Shown: in pieces, positions 27,201 through 34,900 of the stretch
How the letters are laid out: every line of letters starts with the position of its first letter
How positions within the stretch are numbered: position 1 is the stretch's first letter
Source: Branchiostoma floridae
Taxonomy: Eukaryota; Chordata; Leptocardii; Amphioxiformes; Branchiostomatidae
NCBI RefSeq assembly: GCF_000003815.2
Contig: NC_049993.1
Coordinates: 20,063,071-20,127,070, forward strand
Reading direction: 5' to 3'
Length of the DNA: 64,000 nt
Notes under the pieces: model-generated
What the model was told of the DNA's origin: nothing
What the model saw: only the letters and a program-made list of their open reading frames with translations
The model's database searches: none
Translations under genes and position numbers: made by a program

Positions 27201-30200
27201 TAGTGCTGTTGTTGTTTGACATAAACTTTGAACATTTAAATTGTAAGTAACTTTAAACTGCCAGAGTTTCAGCCCAATAAAACACTCTCAGCGCCAGGGT
27301 ATGAACAGACTGACCAGACAGACGAAAATAAATCCTCGAACAAGGTTCAATCGTATCTTCCGGGTCTGGCAGGAAGTTGTTAAACTAAAATAAGAATAGG
27401 CTCGATGGCTGATTGCATACAAAGTAAAACAGTTTAACAGTTTTACAGCTTGAAGAAAACAAACGCTCCTACAGTACCTGCACCTGCTTGATAATTATTA
27501 AATCGTATGCCCTACTTGAATAAAAAAAAGTTTACTGCAATAATAAATGTACCCACATCACAAGGAGCTTGTACTTTTTTAAACTTACACCTAGTTATCG
27601 TACTGAAAATTGTTAATGACATTACATGAAGTCATTCAACAATTTTCAGTCATGATGAAAATTTTCTGAATGGAAGGTGTGATTATTGTCATTTTCTGAA
27701 AAATAGAAGCAAGCTCTGTTTTTACCTGGAATCAATTCACAATACCAGTCCACTTTGGGGGATAATGTTAAGAGGATGTTCCATTTTTGCGCAGGGGTGA
27801 TTTGGAACAGTCCAATGTTGCGTGGGAAGGGGTATGGCTGAAATATGCTGTATTTGCTCTTAAGCAAATGTCGGCCTTTCTAGTTATCTATTTATTTTTC
27901 TTTGGATTTCTACACTAGCCTGAGAGCTACCGTAAAGGCAGTCATTTCTAATTTGACCAAATTTTGTTACGGGAAGCTTATACGGGAATGATGGATCATC
28001 ATGATTCATATCACTAACAAATTGGTGTAATTAGGTCAAATTAGTTTACTGAGAATGATGTAGCACAAAGCTCTCATGTCACAGTGAATNNNNNNNNNNN
28101 NNNNNNNNNNNNNNNNNNNNNNNNNNNNNNNNNNNNNNNNNNNNNNNNNNNNNNNNNNNNNNNNNNNNNNNNNNNNNNNNNNNNNNNNNNNNNNNNNNNN
28201 NNNNNNNNNNNNNNNNNNNNNNNNNNNNNNNNNNNNNNNNNNNNNNNNNNNNNNNNNNNNNNNNNNNNNNNNNNNNNNNNNNNNNNNNNNNNNNNNNNNN
28301 NNNNNNNNNNNNNNNNNNNNNNNNNNNNNNNNNNNNNNNNNNNNNNNNNNNNNNNNNNNNNNNNNNNNNNNNNNNNNNNNNNNNNNNNNNNNNNNNNNNN
28401 NNNNNNNNNNNNNNNNNNNNNNNNNNNNNNNNNNNNNNNNNNNNNNNNNNNNNNNNNNNNNNNNNNNNNNNNNNNNNNNNNNNNNNNNNNNNNNNNNNNN
28501 NNNNNNNNNNNNNNNNNNNNNNNNNNNNNNNNNNNNNNNNNNNNNNNNNNNNNNNNNNNNNNNNNNNNNNNNNNNNNNNNNNNNNNNNNNNNNNNNNNNN
28601 NNNNNNNNNNNNNNNNNNNNNNNNNNNNNNNNNNNNNNNNNNNNNNNNNNNNNNNNNNNNNNNNNNNNNNNNNNNNNNNNNNNNNNNNNNNNNNNNNNNN
28701 NNNNNNNNNNNNNNNNNNNNNNNNNNNNNNNNNNNNNNNNNNNNNNNNNNNNNNNNNNNNNNNNNNNNNNNNNNNNNNNNNNNNNNNNNNNNNNNNNNNN
28801 NNNNNNNNNNNNNNNNNNNNNNNNNNNNNNNNNNNNNNNNNNNNNNNNNNNNNNNNNNNNNNNNNNNNCGTAGTGACCGCTGGCTCTGACTTTCGCTTGC
28901 TAATCCTCCGTAGTGACCGCTGGCTCATGACTTTCGCTTGCTAATCCTCCGTAGTGACCACTGGCTCAAGACTTTCACTTGCTAATCCTCCGTAGTGACC
29001 ACTGGCTCAAGACTTTCACTTGCTAATCCTCCGTAGTGACCGCTGGCTCAAGACTTTCGCTTGCTAATCCTCCGTAGTGACCGCTGGCTCAAGACTTTCG
29101 CTTGCTAATCCGTGGTTAGTAAGTGAAAGTCGTGAGCCAGCGGTCACTACGGAGGAATCGTACTCAGGCTAGTATTCCAGATCTGACATGCCTCATTAAT
29201 CAGTATGGTCAGTTATTTAAGTGTGTTTGTAAATATGCTTACTTAGATACATATTAATGACTGATGTCTGTCTCACTGCTAGATGTACATTCAGGTTATA
29301 GAGTATCTGCTTTAGTTATATTTGCTGATAATCAGAAATGTTCTCATATGATTGTACATTGGTTTTAATTCATTGGCAACACTACAATGCCTTTAATAAA
29401 GTTCTCTCCATATTGTATCTTGTATCTAAATTACATCTCTTTTGCTATCAGCTCTCTACATCATACAAATGCTACGTTCAATATTATTGATTACCATACA
29501 CCATAGTTCACTATAACCTAAAAGCTTATTAGGTTATAGGTTATAGTTCACTATAACCTATAACCTAATGTTCTTTTTTTTTAATTTGTATTGTTTATGT
29601 GTTTATGTGTTTGTCAGCAGGGCTAGCCCTTTGTAATAGCCACAGGCTAGTTGGGCAGCCCTGGCTGTGTGTTCGGTGCAGCCAAACCAATAAATAAATA
29701 AATAAACCTAAAAGCTACGGTATTATTCATATTGACTTTCCACATTGGGTAAATCCTGTTTGTCTAAACTTCAAAAGACACCTGTACAGACCAGGTAAAC
29801 ACAAGGTGCTCAATTCTGACACTTCACCTGCGGTTACCTAGCAACCAACAGGTGTCCACTCTCCCAGGAAGGGTCTTAAGAAAGAAAGTTTCCCCCAGCC
29901 TTTCTTCTTTTCTTGTTAAGAACCACTCTAATTCTAATTCTGAGATTTTTTTGAGACCAGACAAAAGAAGCACGCTACTGTTGAACTAAGATTTTACAGC
30001 CTACATAAAAAATATTTCTACTATAAACATTTTTCTTTCTGTACATCTAAATTTTTCACAGTTGAACTCCCGGTTTGTCACACAGTATCTGGGAGCATTC
30101 TATTATTAGGACTAAAATTTCCATACAAATTGTTATTGTAAGTAATGAAATATTTTACAGCCAATACAATGGCCCTAACACCAGTTAGAATAGCTTCCGA

Positions 30201-31335
30201 GTCTCTTCTGTCCCCTTCGCAAATACTTGCGAAGAGGACAGAAGAAACTTCGGGAGCTATAATACGGCTGGAGACCAGGCTACAGTTAAAATGATTTAAT
30301 TTCTGTATAGTTGAATTCCCAGTTTAACTTACAGTAATTGGATTGTTTTTATATCAGACAAGAAAAGGATGCTATTGTTGAAACTAAACCATTTCAAATC
30401 AAATATTTTACAGCAGATATTAAGGTCACAATAAATGAATAATACTAAAAACATTCTTCTTTAGTTTCTGCATAGTTTTTAGGCAATTGGATTGTCCGTT
30501 TATCCAAGGATAAAAGCTCCTTGGTTTATCGTACAGTAGTTAGATTTTTTTTGACACCAGACAAAAAATGCTATTATTGGAACTAAATCTTCACATCATG
30601 TAGCTAATTGGACATTTGACAGCTAATATTAATTAAAAGGTTCTAATGTTAAAAGGTTCTAATGTCTACTGAATACGTCATTCTTTCTGTACAATCTTCT
30701 GACAACCGAATTCCCGGTTTGTAAATGAGGCATGATAAATGAGGCATCCTTCCCGCTCTAAGTTCCCAAGAGATTCTTTACGTTTCGGAACAAAAGACCG
30801 ATTAAATGTTGAACGGTTTGATGAAAGGCGACCCGCGGCGAGTGATAAGGTTACTATGATTTGTAAGAGTTCTTCAGACGTCGTGAAATTTCACCGTTTC
30901 TAAGAAGGAATCAGGGTTCTGTCTTAGATCTCAGGTACAAAATGAACCTCCACATGTCGTGAAATGTCTTCCCCGTAGACAGTACTAGTGAACTGTCTTA
31001 AGGGCGAAGCACGTACTAGCACTGAATCTTATTTTATTCTGCCGTATTGAGCACGTTCTTAAAACGCCAAGGTCGACCTTCAAGTTACGTTGTTTGGTAA
31101 ACTTGTCCATTTAGTTGACTACTTGACAGCCATATCGTCCTAACAGACTCGTCATGCTATCTCAGAATGGCCCATTACACCGATAAGGACCACACAAACA
31201 CGGTAAGATGTTTGCGGTGTCTAAGATAGCGGTCCAGGTGTTCAAGACACGGCACAAGAACTCACCTATGCCGAGATCCGACAAGTCCAGCCATTCCGCG
31301 AGCTTCGGCGAGATTCCCGCCCGCGAACGCAGCAT
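3222..31335 (-). CDS. Leucine-rich-repeat protein, multi-exon gene (3' end not seen)
   Basis: Twenty exons with GT/AG borders join in one open frame of 608 codons from an ATG at 31335; a 21st exon (3222-3285) runs into an N gap. Residues 15-120 hold about five LRRs (WLDLSDLGI, LQALHLRGNHI, IWYLDLSNNGV, IGTLVLSNNDL, LHILELYLHGNP), closed by an LRR-cap segment ending DCLPHVWMLDGRLV. Residues 140-480 look mostly helical, 480-530 are basic and Ser/Pro/Thr rich, and 530-608 form a small beta-rich domain. There is no signal peptide or membrane segment, so an intracellular adaptor or scaffold role is plausible. I do not recognise the orthologue. Exons: 31266-31335, 24248-24375, 18263-18419, 15800-15862, 15197-15258, 14668-14742, 14468-14516, 14016-14094, 13350-13449, 12159-12232, 11549-11651, 11116-11258, 10420-10511, 9216-9334, 7730-7817, 7544-7584, 6798-6865, 6114-6234, 4465-4531, 3950-4076, 3222-3285. 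Confidence 0.8.
3286..3387. other. Assembly gap (102 N)
   Basis: Run of N that removes the 5' part of LRR exon 21 and its acceptor. Confidence 1.
3922..3949. repeat. (CAAA)n tract abutting an exon
   Basis: On the minus strand this is (TTTG)n that begins with the donor GT of LRR exon 20, so the splice donor reads gtttgt. Confidence 0.9.
3950..4076 (-). CDS. LRR gene exon 20
   Basis: Residues 567-608. Encodes IVIQLDDLEQHYCYIDTHDL and VWDHMTSVWKPVG, part of the C-terminal beta-rich domain. Acceptor cgtag, donor gtttgt inside the adjacent (TTTG)n tract. Starts with 2 nt completing the codon split by exon 19 and leaves AG for the next exon. Confidence 0.8.
4465..4531 (-). CDS. LRR gene exon 19
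   Basis: Residues 545-566, reads TARVIALPEQDIALVQMDAI. Acceptor ccccag, donor gtaggc. Follows exon 18 in phase 0 and continues the GDQVLLGPQ strand pattern, consistent with one small folded domain across exons 18-20. Confidence 0.8.
4661..5000 (+). repeat. Repeated GGTCCTGTCCTTGGTGCTGA unit in intron
   Basis: GGTCCTGTCCTTGGTGCTGA occurs three times (near 4664, 4812, 4966), about 150 bases apart, with loosely similar sequence between. Single copies of the reverse-complement core sit in other introns of this gene (near 11528, 12318, 13138). Confidence 0.6.
5062..5667. mobile_element. DNA transposon/MITE, 606 bp, 29-bp perfect TIRs
   Basis: TACCGTATATTCTCGAATAA (continuing to 5090) is repeated exactly, inverted, at 5639-5667. 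The terminal TA at both ends would fit a TA target duplication. Internal GTGCGTACTTTATT copies repeat the TIR core. No transposase frame, so non-autonomous. Confidence 0.8.
5847..6131 (-). repeat. Tandem copies of an exon end with its splice donor
   Basis: The last ~17 nt of LRR exon 18 (GTGCTGCTGGGGCCGCAG) plus its donor and a (TTTG)n tract is repeated about five times. The copies start near 5847, 5914, 5975, 6041 and 6107 and the 3' ones have a 66-bp period. The copy at 6107 is the genuine exon end. Confidence 0.85.
6114..6234 (-). CDS. LRR gene exon 18
   Basis: Residues 504-544. Basic, Ser/Thr/Pro-rich start (KRTETPTRQKPRVMSSRSPR) then PVIHIGDQVLLGPQ. Acceptor tgcag, donor gtgggc. Its 3' end has been duplicated several times into the following intron, giving extra donor-like sites downstream. 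Confidence 0.8.
6340..6640. mobile_element. Possible MITE with CTTGCCC motifs
   Basis: AGGGTTGGACAAGT at the left and TGGGACAATAGGGCTAGTGG at the right, with repeated CACTTGCCC/GGGCAAGTG motifs between them in both orientations. Boundaries unclear. Confidence 0.4.
6798..6865 (-). CDS. LRR gene exon 17
   Basis: Residues 482-503, TQRALPKRPQSSPIYASTQL, a low-complexity linker. Acceptor ttacag, donor gtaagc. Confidence 0.7.
6885..7282. mobile_element. MITE-like element, ~400 bp
   Basis: CGTCATTCTCCTACGCA near 6889 faces TGCGTAGCAGGATGACA near 7259 (about 14 of 17 match). A third, internal copy of the motif (GGGCGTAGGAGGATGG) lies near 7038, beside a repeated CAGTCAGCCGTTGGGGA segment, so the element may be composite. 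Confidence 0.6.
7544..7584 (-). CDS. LRR gene exon 16 (41 nt)
   Basis: Residues 468-481, reads KIPPKSQEHYILN. Small exon; acceptor tacag, donor gtgagt; phases agree on both sides, which supports it despite its size. Confidence 0.65.
7730..7817 (-). CDS. LRR gene exon 15
   Basis: Residues 439-467, GDVRRMFDETSEYILHRIQT then NSRNIDVIN; helical. Acceptor ttgcag, donor gtgagt. Confidence 0.75.
8311..9180 (+). repeat. ~115-150 bp tandem repeat, interrupted
   Basis: CATTCCTTATTCCCCACCAT occurs at about 8318, 8430 and 8540, and a variant near 9045. Each is followed by GCATGATTGTAAT and AAAATGTAGTTCCATG and ends in CCACCAT..GTGATCATGCA. The array is split by the insertion at 8577-8922; the right half also carries (GACG)n/(GACA)n. 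Confidence 0.8.
8577..8922. mobile_element. Foldback/MITE inserted in the tandem repeat
   Basis: GACCACACCAATTTTATTCG plus TTGCTTCTCAGATT at the left end faces AATCTGAGAAGCAACAAATG plus GTATGGCC at the right end. It sits inside a repeat unit, so it is younger than the array. No coding capacity. Confidence 0.7.
9216..9334 (-). CDS. LRR gene exon 14
   Basis: Residues 399-438. MLCIATADDDICARIGEIID then KIRLDQVGWRESLQLQ, amphipathic helices. Acceptor ctgcag, donor gtacgc. Confidence 0.8.
9962..10377 (-). mobile_element. tRNA-derived SINE with poly(A), ~415 bp
   Basis: On the minus strand a tRNA-like head carries the B box GGGTTCAAATCC (10309-10320). It is followed by a body with ATCTTGTGCCCTTGGGAAAG and CACGACTTTCCTCACC, and a tail that ends in poly(A), seen as T's at 9961-9981. 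The body matches the SINE at 21200-21440. The overlapping minus frame at 10185-10496 is SINE plus exon 13 read-through. Confidence 0.75.
10420..10511 (-). CDS. LRR gene exon 13
   Basis: Residues 368-398, HKEYRCLLASEVVQLFCIVP then AFYEFIDKDP. Acceptor ttgcag, donor gtacat. A SINE lies about 40 bases into the following intron. Confidence 0.8.
11116..11258 (-). CDS. LRR gene exon 12
   Basis: Residues 321-367. EGGLYDKLYLCLYYTVSELI then RRGQLDDVRKRG and a Ser/Lys-rich end. Acceptor ctacag, donor gtgagt. Confidence 0.8.
11549..11651 (-). CDS. LRR gene exon 11
   Basis: Residues 286-320, VLETMSMFLLPRDVRCRVVS then ILLSAVKMDRDTKE. Helical, ARM/HEAT-like in texture but too short to call. Acceptor ccccag, donor gtcaga. 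Confidence 0.75.
12159..12232 (-). CDS. LRR gene exon 10
   Basis: Residues 262-285, ASLEFSIPAYLMKETLEVAK then LDYL. Acceptor tccag, donor gtaagg. Confidence 0.75.
12345..12516. mobile_element. MITE, ~172 bp, AGTAGAAGC termini
   Basis: AGTAGAAGCTGCTTAATTGC at the left and GCAATTAAGTGGCTTCTACT at the right are near-perfect inverted repeats. Related pieces lie at 3098-3200 and near 190-260. No ORF. Confidence 0.8.
12652..12993. mobile_element. MITE, ~342 bp, hAT-like termini
   Basis: CAGGGGTCGAAATT at the left faces ATTTCGAGCCCTG at the right. The interior has repeated GGGTGCACC motifs in both orientations. CAGGGnTCGAAAT ends are typical of hAT non-autonomous elements; the assignment rests on ends only. 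A similar end lies near 24051. Confidence 0.65.
13350..13449 (-). CDS. LRR gene exon 9
   Basis: Residues 228-261. TLDVPICSTFLEDLIDMRQH then DRERCNMLLLLFV; helical. Acceptor ttgcag, donor gtaaga. Confidence 0.75.
13661..13990 (+). mobile_element. RTE-type retroelement 3' end or derived SINE
   Basis: Carries TGGCGTCAGGAAGGATATCC and GGCCGTAAAAA, the conserved 3' motif of RTE-clade elements and SINEs that share their tail. It ends in GGATACGACGATACGACGAC, a short tandem tail. No intact reading frame. Confidence 0.6.
14016..14094 (-). CDS. LRR gene exon 8
   Basis: Residues 202-227, LDRRRLKYLAFNVQEDLLLE then REYSR; helical, charged. Acceptor ccacag, donor gtaagg. Confidence 0.75.
14181..14400 (+). 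mobile_element. tRNA-derived SINE
   Basis: TAGCTCAACTGG (14190-14201) fits a tRNA D-arm/A box and GGTTCGAATCC (14246-14256) is a perfect B box, about 45 bases apart. The cloverleaf cannot be completed with a normal acceptor stem and sequence without tRNA character follows, so this is a SINE head and not a tRNA gene. Confidence 0.7.
14468..14516 (-). CDS. LRR gene exon 7 (49 nt)
   Basis: Residues 186-201, TTHLRSRFPLTDTMNI. Acceptor tatag, donor gtaaga; phase links correctly to exons 6 and 8. Confidence 0.7.
14668..14742 (-). CDS. LRR gene exon 6
   Basis: Residues 161-185, RHKLSTGFTPTVFKSLELYG then IFGEK. Acceptor ttcag, donor gtacca, 25 whole codons. Confidence 0.75.
15197..15258 (-). CDS. 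LRR gene exon 5
   Basis: Residues 140-160, AERLQVTQFFQDSALTDHPV, directly after the LRR cap. Acceptor ccccag, donor gtgagg. Confidence 0.75.
15421..15595 (+). repeat. Interspersed repeat, copy 1 (also at 54561-54745)
   Basis: Starts in a (GTATCT)n-like run, then AGCCGGTATAACCGCCCTTC and GCACGCGGCGCGGCAGCAGC, ending GAGAAGATGCCCCTAC. Nearly identical to 54561-54745 in the lipoprotein gene, same orientation. Likely the end of a retroelement; class unknown. Confidence 0.8.
15800..15862 (-). CDS. LRR gene exon 4 (LRR cap)
   Basis: Residues 119-139, RIHVIDCLPHVWMLDGRLVT, the capping motif typical of the end of SDS22-like LRR domains. Acceptor ccccag, donor gtaagt. Confidence 0.8.
18263..18419 (-). 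CDS. LRR gene exon 3
   Basis: Residues 67-118. Two LRRs: FVAIGTLVLSNNDLTWEEVG and LHILELYLHGNPQLEKDTY. Acceptor ccccag, donor gtgagt. In phase with exon 2 although almost 6 kb away. Confidence 0.85.
18485..18670 (+). repeat. Imperfect (TG)n microsatellite
   Basis: Long TGTGTG-rich tract broken by TGCATG and TGTTTCTG variants. It creates several spurious minus-strand His/Thr-rich frames. Confidence 0.9.
20570..22300 (+). repeat. Four diverged serial copies, ~420-700 bp apart
   Basis: Blocks near 20572-20735, 20990-21140, 21700-21905 and 22103-22290 share the order GTGGTATTGTTGGTG.., GGTATTTTGT, a GTTTTGGTTT-type stretch, CACTTTCNCC, and (in three of them) CCATTGGTTCGTAGC-like and TCCCCACCGAG-like motifs. 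Confidence 0.6.
21200..21440 (+). mobile_element. tRNA-derived SINE
   Basis: Head with GGCATAACTGCAGGGTGTTT and a decayed B box GGGTTTGAAACC (21255-21266). The body has AATCTTGTGCCCTTGGGGAA and CACGACTTTCCTCAC, shared with the minus-strand SINE at 9962-10377. Confidence 0.7.
22519..22729. mobile_element. MITE, ~211 bp, ATACTGTAAATG termini
   Basis: ATACTGTAAATG faces CATTTACAGTAT, with TTTGCGG/CCGCGAA motifs inside each end. TA at both outer ends would fit a TA target site. Confidence 0.8.
23376..23999. mobile_element. Element with ~60-bp inverted ends, ~620 bp
   Basis: GGTGTACGTGT..CCCTTCTCACAACC at the left and GGTTGTGAGAAGGGACACAC at the right, extending to AAACCCCCACCA / TGGTGGTTTG. The interior has two copies of AATGGTTCNGCTAAAGAC and GGGACAACATGTTG about 230 bases apart. 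No transposase frame. Confidence 0.7.
24248..24375 (-). CDS. LRR gene exon 2
   Basis: Residues 24-66. Two LRRs: CPRLQALHLRGNHIETVQGL and CSNIWYLDLSNNG. Acceptor tccag, donor gtgagg. Its first ~30 nt are partly duplicated upstream in the intron (near 24488-24520 and 24680-24720) without splice context. Confidence 0.85.
25090..25800 (+). repeat. ~162-bp tandem repeat, 3-4 copies
   Basis: CTGTACCCTGGTATTACAAC and AAATGAGCTGAAATTTGACA recur near 25252, 25414, 25573 and (diverged) 25736. Each is followed by CAATAACACTTTTGGTGTAC and TGCTTATTTTTGCGAT. A more distant unit may start near 25090 and a remnant occurs at 26353. Confidence 0.85.
25850..27085 (+). repeat. ~600-bp direct duplication with CCAAT blocks
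   Basis: Unit 1 about 25855-26310, unit 2 about 26463-27085. Shared blocks in order: GGGGAAATTNGTTTTCTTT, CAGAGCC, AGTTAATT, CCAATCAGCGAAGAGGA, GCTAATTAATATTCATAAGC, TTTTANACTATTNAGAAGGC, GATAATCGNAGCAGTCAC and a GCGCTAG..TCTTCGCTGCGC end. Confidence 0.75.
28090..28868. other. Assembly gap (779 N)
   Basis: Run of N within the LRR gene's first large intron. It ends directly in the 41-bp minisatellite, so the gap probably reflects collapse of that array. Confidence 1.
28869..29155. repeat. 41-bp minisatellite ending in an inverted unit
   Basis: Six head-to-tail units of CGTAGTGACCGCTGGCTCAA plus GACTTTCGCTTGCTAATCCTC run from the gap edge to about 29110. At about 29112-29155 one unit occurs in the opposite direction (TGAGCCAGCGGTCACTACGG), giving a large potential hairpin. 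Confidence 0.9.
29505..29575. repeat. Short AGGTTATAG / CTATAACCT palindromic repeats
   Basis: CACTATAACCT and AGGTTATAG alternate several times around 29508-29570, forming a strong local inverted repeat. Confidence 0.7.
30190..30260. repeat. 33-bp-stem hairpin
   Basis: ATAGCTTCCGAGTCTCTTCT..CCCCTTCGCAA pairs with TTGCGAAGAGGACAGAAGAA..CGGGAGCTAT around the loop ATAC, with about three mismatches and one bulge. Could be a tiny foldback element or a transcribed hairpin. Confidence 0.7.
31266..31335 (-). CDS. LRR gene first coding exon
   Basis: MLRSRAGISPKLAEWLDLSD then LGI. The ATG sits directly after tctag, so either the exon begins here or it has an upstream 5'UTR. No earlier in-frame Met is seen. 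Donor gtgagt-type. The short N-terminus leads straight into the first LRR. Confidence 0.7.
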
Positions 31336-31784
31336 CTAGAAGAAGAAAGGAACAACTTAAGACATGTCCCTGCCTTGTCTTACAGATTATACGAAGGAAG
31401 AGTAGTTTTGAGGAGGTTTTTGGTACCTTACCTGTCGCGTTATCCGCATAGTTACGCCATGTTCCCTTCACACTTTTCAAACAACCCTCTCTATTTACAC
31501 ATGCGCCGCACAACACACCTGGACTACTCCGCCAGAACAAAGTAATTCTTACAAAACACAAATATTTCTCCATTAAAACAACTTAATATATACTGTAAGC
31601 ATTACTTTATACTTAACATTATGGCAAAAATCTAATTTTTGATAGAAATTTGTGTACTAATCGTGTTGACATATTTTGGGTTTATTGTTGTATCACTCCG
31701 CAGTGTGAGCGGGTTACAAATGAAATGACCCCTGACCTCCCCATTGACAAGTTCCCCCGGCCTGATGACGTTGTGGTTGTGTTA

Positions 31785-32165
31785 AACACACACACTCCAC
31801 CCGATCTGTGCGCAAAAACACAGGCAGAAACGCATCAACACACTCGAGGAGGTTTCTTTTTCTGACAATTATTACTAACTTTAAAGCCGTTTTATAAAAT
31901 TTGCGATGGACTTATTATTATCAAAGTATCATAAATTTCAAATGCGAGATTGACTTCTGAATAAAGATCACAACGAATATTATAAAGATATTAATTTCTA
32001 CACACTTCGCCCGATCTGTGAGCAAAAACACAGGCAGGAACGCATCAACACGCTCGAGAAACGAGGAAAGGGCCGTGCTCTCTTTTTATGACAATTTTTT
32101 TACTAACTTTTAATCCATTTTATAAGAAAAGTTTGAGGTGGATTTATTATTATTTAAAGTATTTA
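31785..32165 (+). repeat. Direct duplication, ~150-bp units 214 bp apart
   Basis: CCCGATCTGTGCGCAAAAAC..ACGCATCAACAC..CTCGAG at 31799 recurs near 32009 with few changes. A TGACAATT..TACTAACTTT and GGATTTATTATTAT-like block follows in both. Confidence 0.8.
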
Positions 32166-33504
32166 ATTGACAAGTGGGATAAAAATCGCAAAGGATATGA
32201 ATACAGATATTTGTCAAAATTTCTGTCTATCTTTCGTTTGGAAAACGTTTCTACTGTTGTCTCAATACGCTTTTAAGGCTATAAATCACCTGACATCAAC
32301 AATGACAAATTTAACACGCTTTCATGATCTAATAAAGATTGATTAATCATAAAACATTAATTATAAAACATTAATCATAATGTACAGTTGGAAAATTTCG
32401 CACACTGCTTCTTTTTATAACGTTACAGTTTCATTTCTTATGTTCACGTACAGTAAAAAGTTAAAGGTAGAAAACAAAAACAAAGCTTTAGTTGAACATT
32501 AAATAACAGATTATATAACGTCAAGCGAAACTATGTTAATGCTACAACTCAACAAGTGTATGATTATGTATATATGTATGTATGTAACGTTTCATAGCGT
32601 CAGATTTAACGTTGACCTTGTTGTTATCAATTTGACCTCAAATGGCCTTTACAAATGACGATCCTTAGCAACATTTCCATCAGTTAAATAATCGTCATAC
32701 AGTCCACCAATTTTACTCCAACCACTTACCCCTTTCCCAACTATATCAAATGATCTGATCGAAACGCCCGGAGTCTTTGAAAGGCACTTGTTTAGAAAGT
32801 GCCTTTACTTGAATGTGCACTTGACTGAGGCCAAGTTGCATGTCTTGGACCGTCCGTCTGTCAGTGACGGCTCCACGACACTTACTAGTATGACTCAAAA
32901 GCGCCGCCGAACGGCTAGAAATATCATTACAGGCAAGCACGCATCCACAGGCAAAAATGGATTAAGTTTTGGATCACTGGGGTCCTCACTAACAGTAACA
33001 CATCTAAATAATCTAGACAACTGACTAATATCTCGATATCATCTTATCGTGTTTATCAGTTTCTTACACAGAGGGCCTGCTGTAGAACGTCCATGAGTAC
33101 ATGTTGGCCCTACAGCCGCCGGAGAAGTTGGGCTGTATAGGCCATGGAAACAGTGACATCCAGGCTAACTGACTTACTGCGATATCGTGATTTCATAAAT
33201 CCTGGCTATTGACATAAAGAGTGAAGGGTCACAGAGTTATGACGTTTTATTTGAAAATTAACGTTGTATTGATTGTTCGTTGACGTACAATACCATTCGG
33301 TTGATTTCCTTAGGAAACAAAATATTATAGCAGATAAGCTTTCGAGAAACTTATCTTTTCTCCAAGTGGAAGAGTGAATGTTTTCCTAATTCCTTTCCTA
33401 GATCCTCGCTGGATAGAGGACAAATTCTAGAGGACAGCAGGGTTGAACATATTACAGCAATCTCAGTCAATGGAGGTTAACATCGACTATCATAATTCCA
33501 CTAT

Positions 33505-33679
33505 GTGTCATTATACCACCACCTCAAAAAGACGTTAGTAAAGAGGCCTTGTCATGATTGTCTTGAACACCGAATGTTAAATATCCTTAATATGATACAA
33601 TTCATATATTTAGGTGTTGAAGACAACCTTGAGAAGGCCTCTATAACAACGTTTTTTGAGGTGGCGGTATAATGACACC
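33505..33679. mobile_element. MITE, ~175 bp, ~45-bp TIRs
   Basis: TGTCATTATACCACCACCTC..AGAGGCCTT faces AAGGCCTCTATAACAACGTT..GGTATAATGACA with few mismatches. The interior is only about 85 bp, so most of the element is terminal repeat. Confidence 0.85.
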
Positions 33680-34169
33680 TGGTGGAAGTATGCGAATGTA
33701 TGTTAGACAACTAGGTAATAATATAAGATACACCAAAAAGCAGTTATTCAAGCAACTGGATATGATTTGGGAAACGGTCAGACGTTTCAGACAGTCATAT
33801 GGCATCTTTTGTCAGTAACACTGGAGAAATCTTGTTGGAGAGAGTTTTTATATCTTAATTGTGAATTGATATACAAAAGACGAGGGACAGGTTTAATTAA
33901 TGAACAAATATGCAAAAAGAGGAGGAAGACACTCTGCCCAGCTGGGCAAAGGGCCCAGCGGATTTGTTTATCTCATTTTCCTGGTTGCTAGGCAAGTCTG
34001 TGCATGCATAGGCTTATTAATTATTGATAGGCTTATTTTATCTGCTTGGAAATTAGACTGACATTCATTCCTGTCTCACGTTTTAGCACCTTGCTATATT
34101 CTTGAGTTATTTTGGACACTTGCCAAGCAGAAACTTCTGACTTATATTGTCGATGTCTGACTTTAAGGA

Positions 34170-34900
34170 ATCCATGAGACTTTTTGTCCAATCTCCTTGC
34201 GATTGTGCAGAGTTTTAGTCTTTATTTTCACGGCCCCAAAAGGCTATGCATATGGGACTACATTTTATTTTTACCTTTTACCATACAGAGATCGGGGCAG
34301 CTGGCCATCATCATACTGTTGTGCTATTATGGTTATGGACACGTGCTAAAGCTCTAGGGGTCGTATACATAGTACTGGTTTTAATGCTAAGACTAAGCTC
34401 TAAGATTATAAACTTAAAGGGACTTTTTCTAATCTCCAAGTAGAAGAGTTGGCTCTTTTCATCTAAGTTTCCTAATAGTCTGTGTAACACAAACTCCACT
34501 GTCCAGGGCTGTAACTGGCTCCTCCCCGCTAGGGGGCCGGCGGATGTTTGGCGGGCTGATATAAGCGAGATTTAATCAGGCTAAGTTTCCTAACTGGGTA
34601 GAAAAAGTCCAGTGGCTATCAAGTATAGACAAATATAGACGTGACCACCATACATCTGCTTGGGGATTAGACTCATTTATTCATCACTCAGATATAAACC
34701 TATTGCTGTCCCTGGGTCATTTTCGGTACCTGCCATGTAAAAACTTCTTATCATAGTGTTAACTTAAAATCCTGGCGTTAGGAACTCTAGGAGACTTTTT
34801 TCGATCTCCAATTGTGCAGAGTTTATTCTTTTTTTTTTTTTTCAAAGGAAAGACTAGTGGCCACCATATGGTCCAAACGAATCTGCTTGGAGATTATACC
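34170..34900. mobile_element. Cluster of CTCCAAGCAGA-family MITE fragments
   Basis: Ends such as CTAATCTCCAAGTAGAAGAG (34430), CATCTGCTTGGGGATTAGAC (34651) and AATCTGCTTGGAGATTA (34880). GTGCAGAGTTTAGTCTTT-like and ATTGTGCAGAGTTTATTC interiors occur near 34205 and 34812, i.e. two or three overlapping copies. Confidence 0.6.

Noticed and set aside
28074-28944. Frames of ~285 codons across the N gap
   Set aside because: Made almost entirely of unknown bases.
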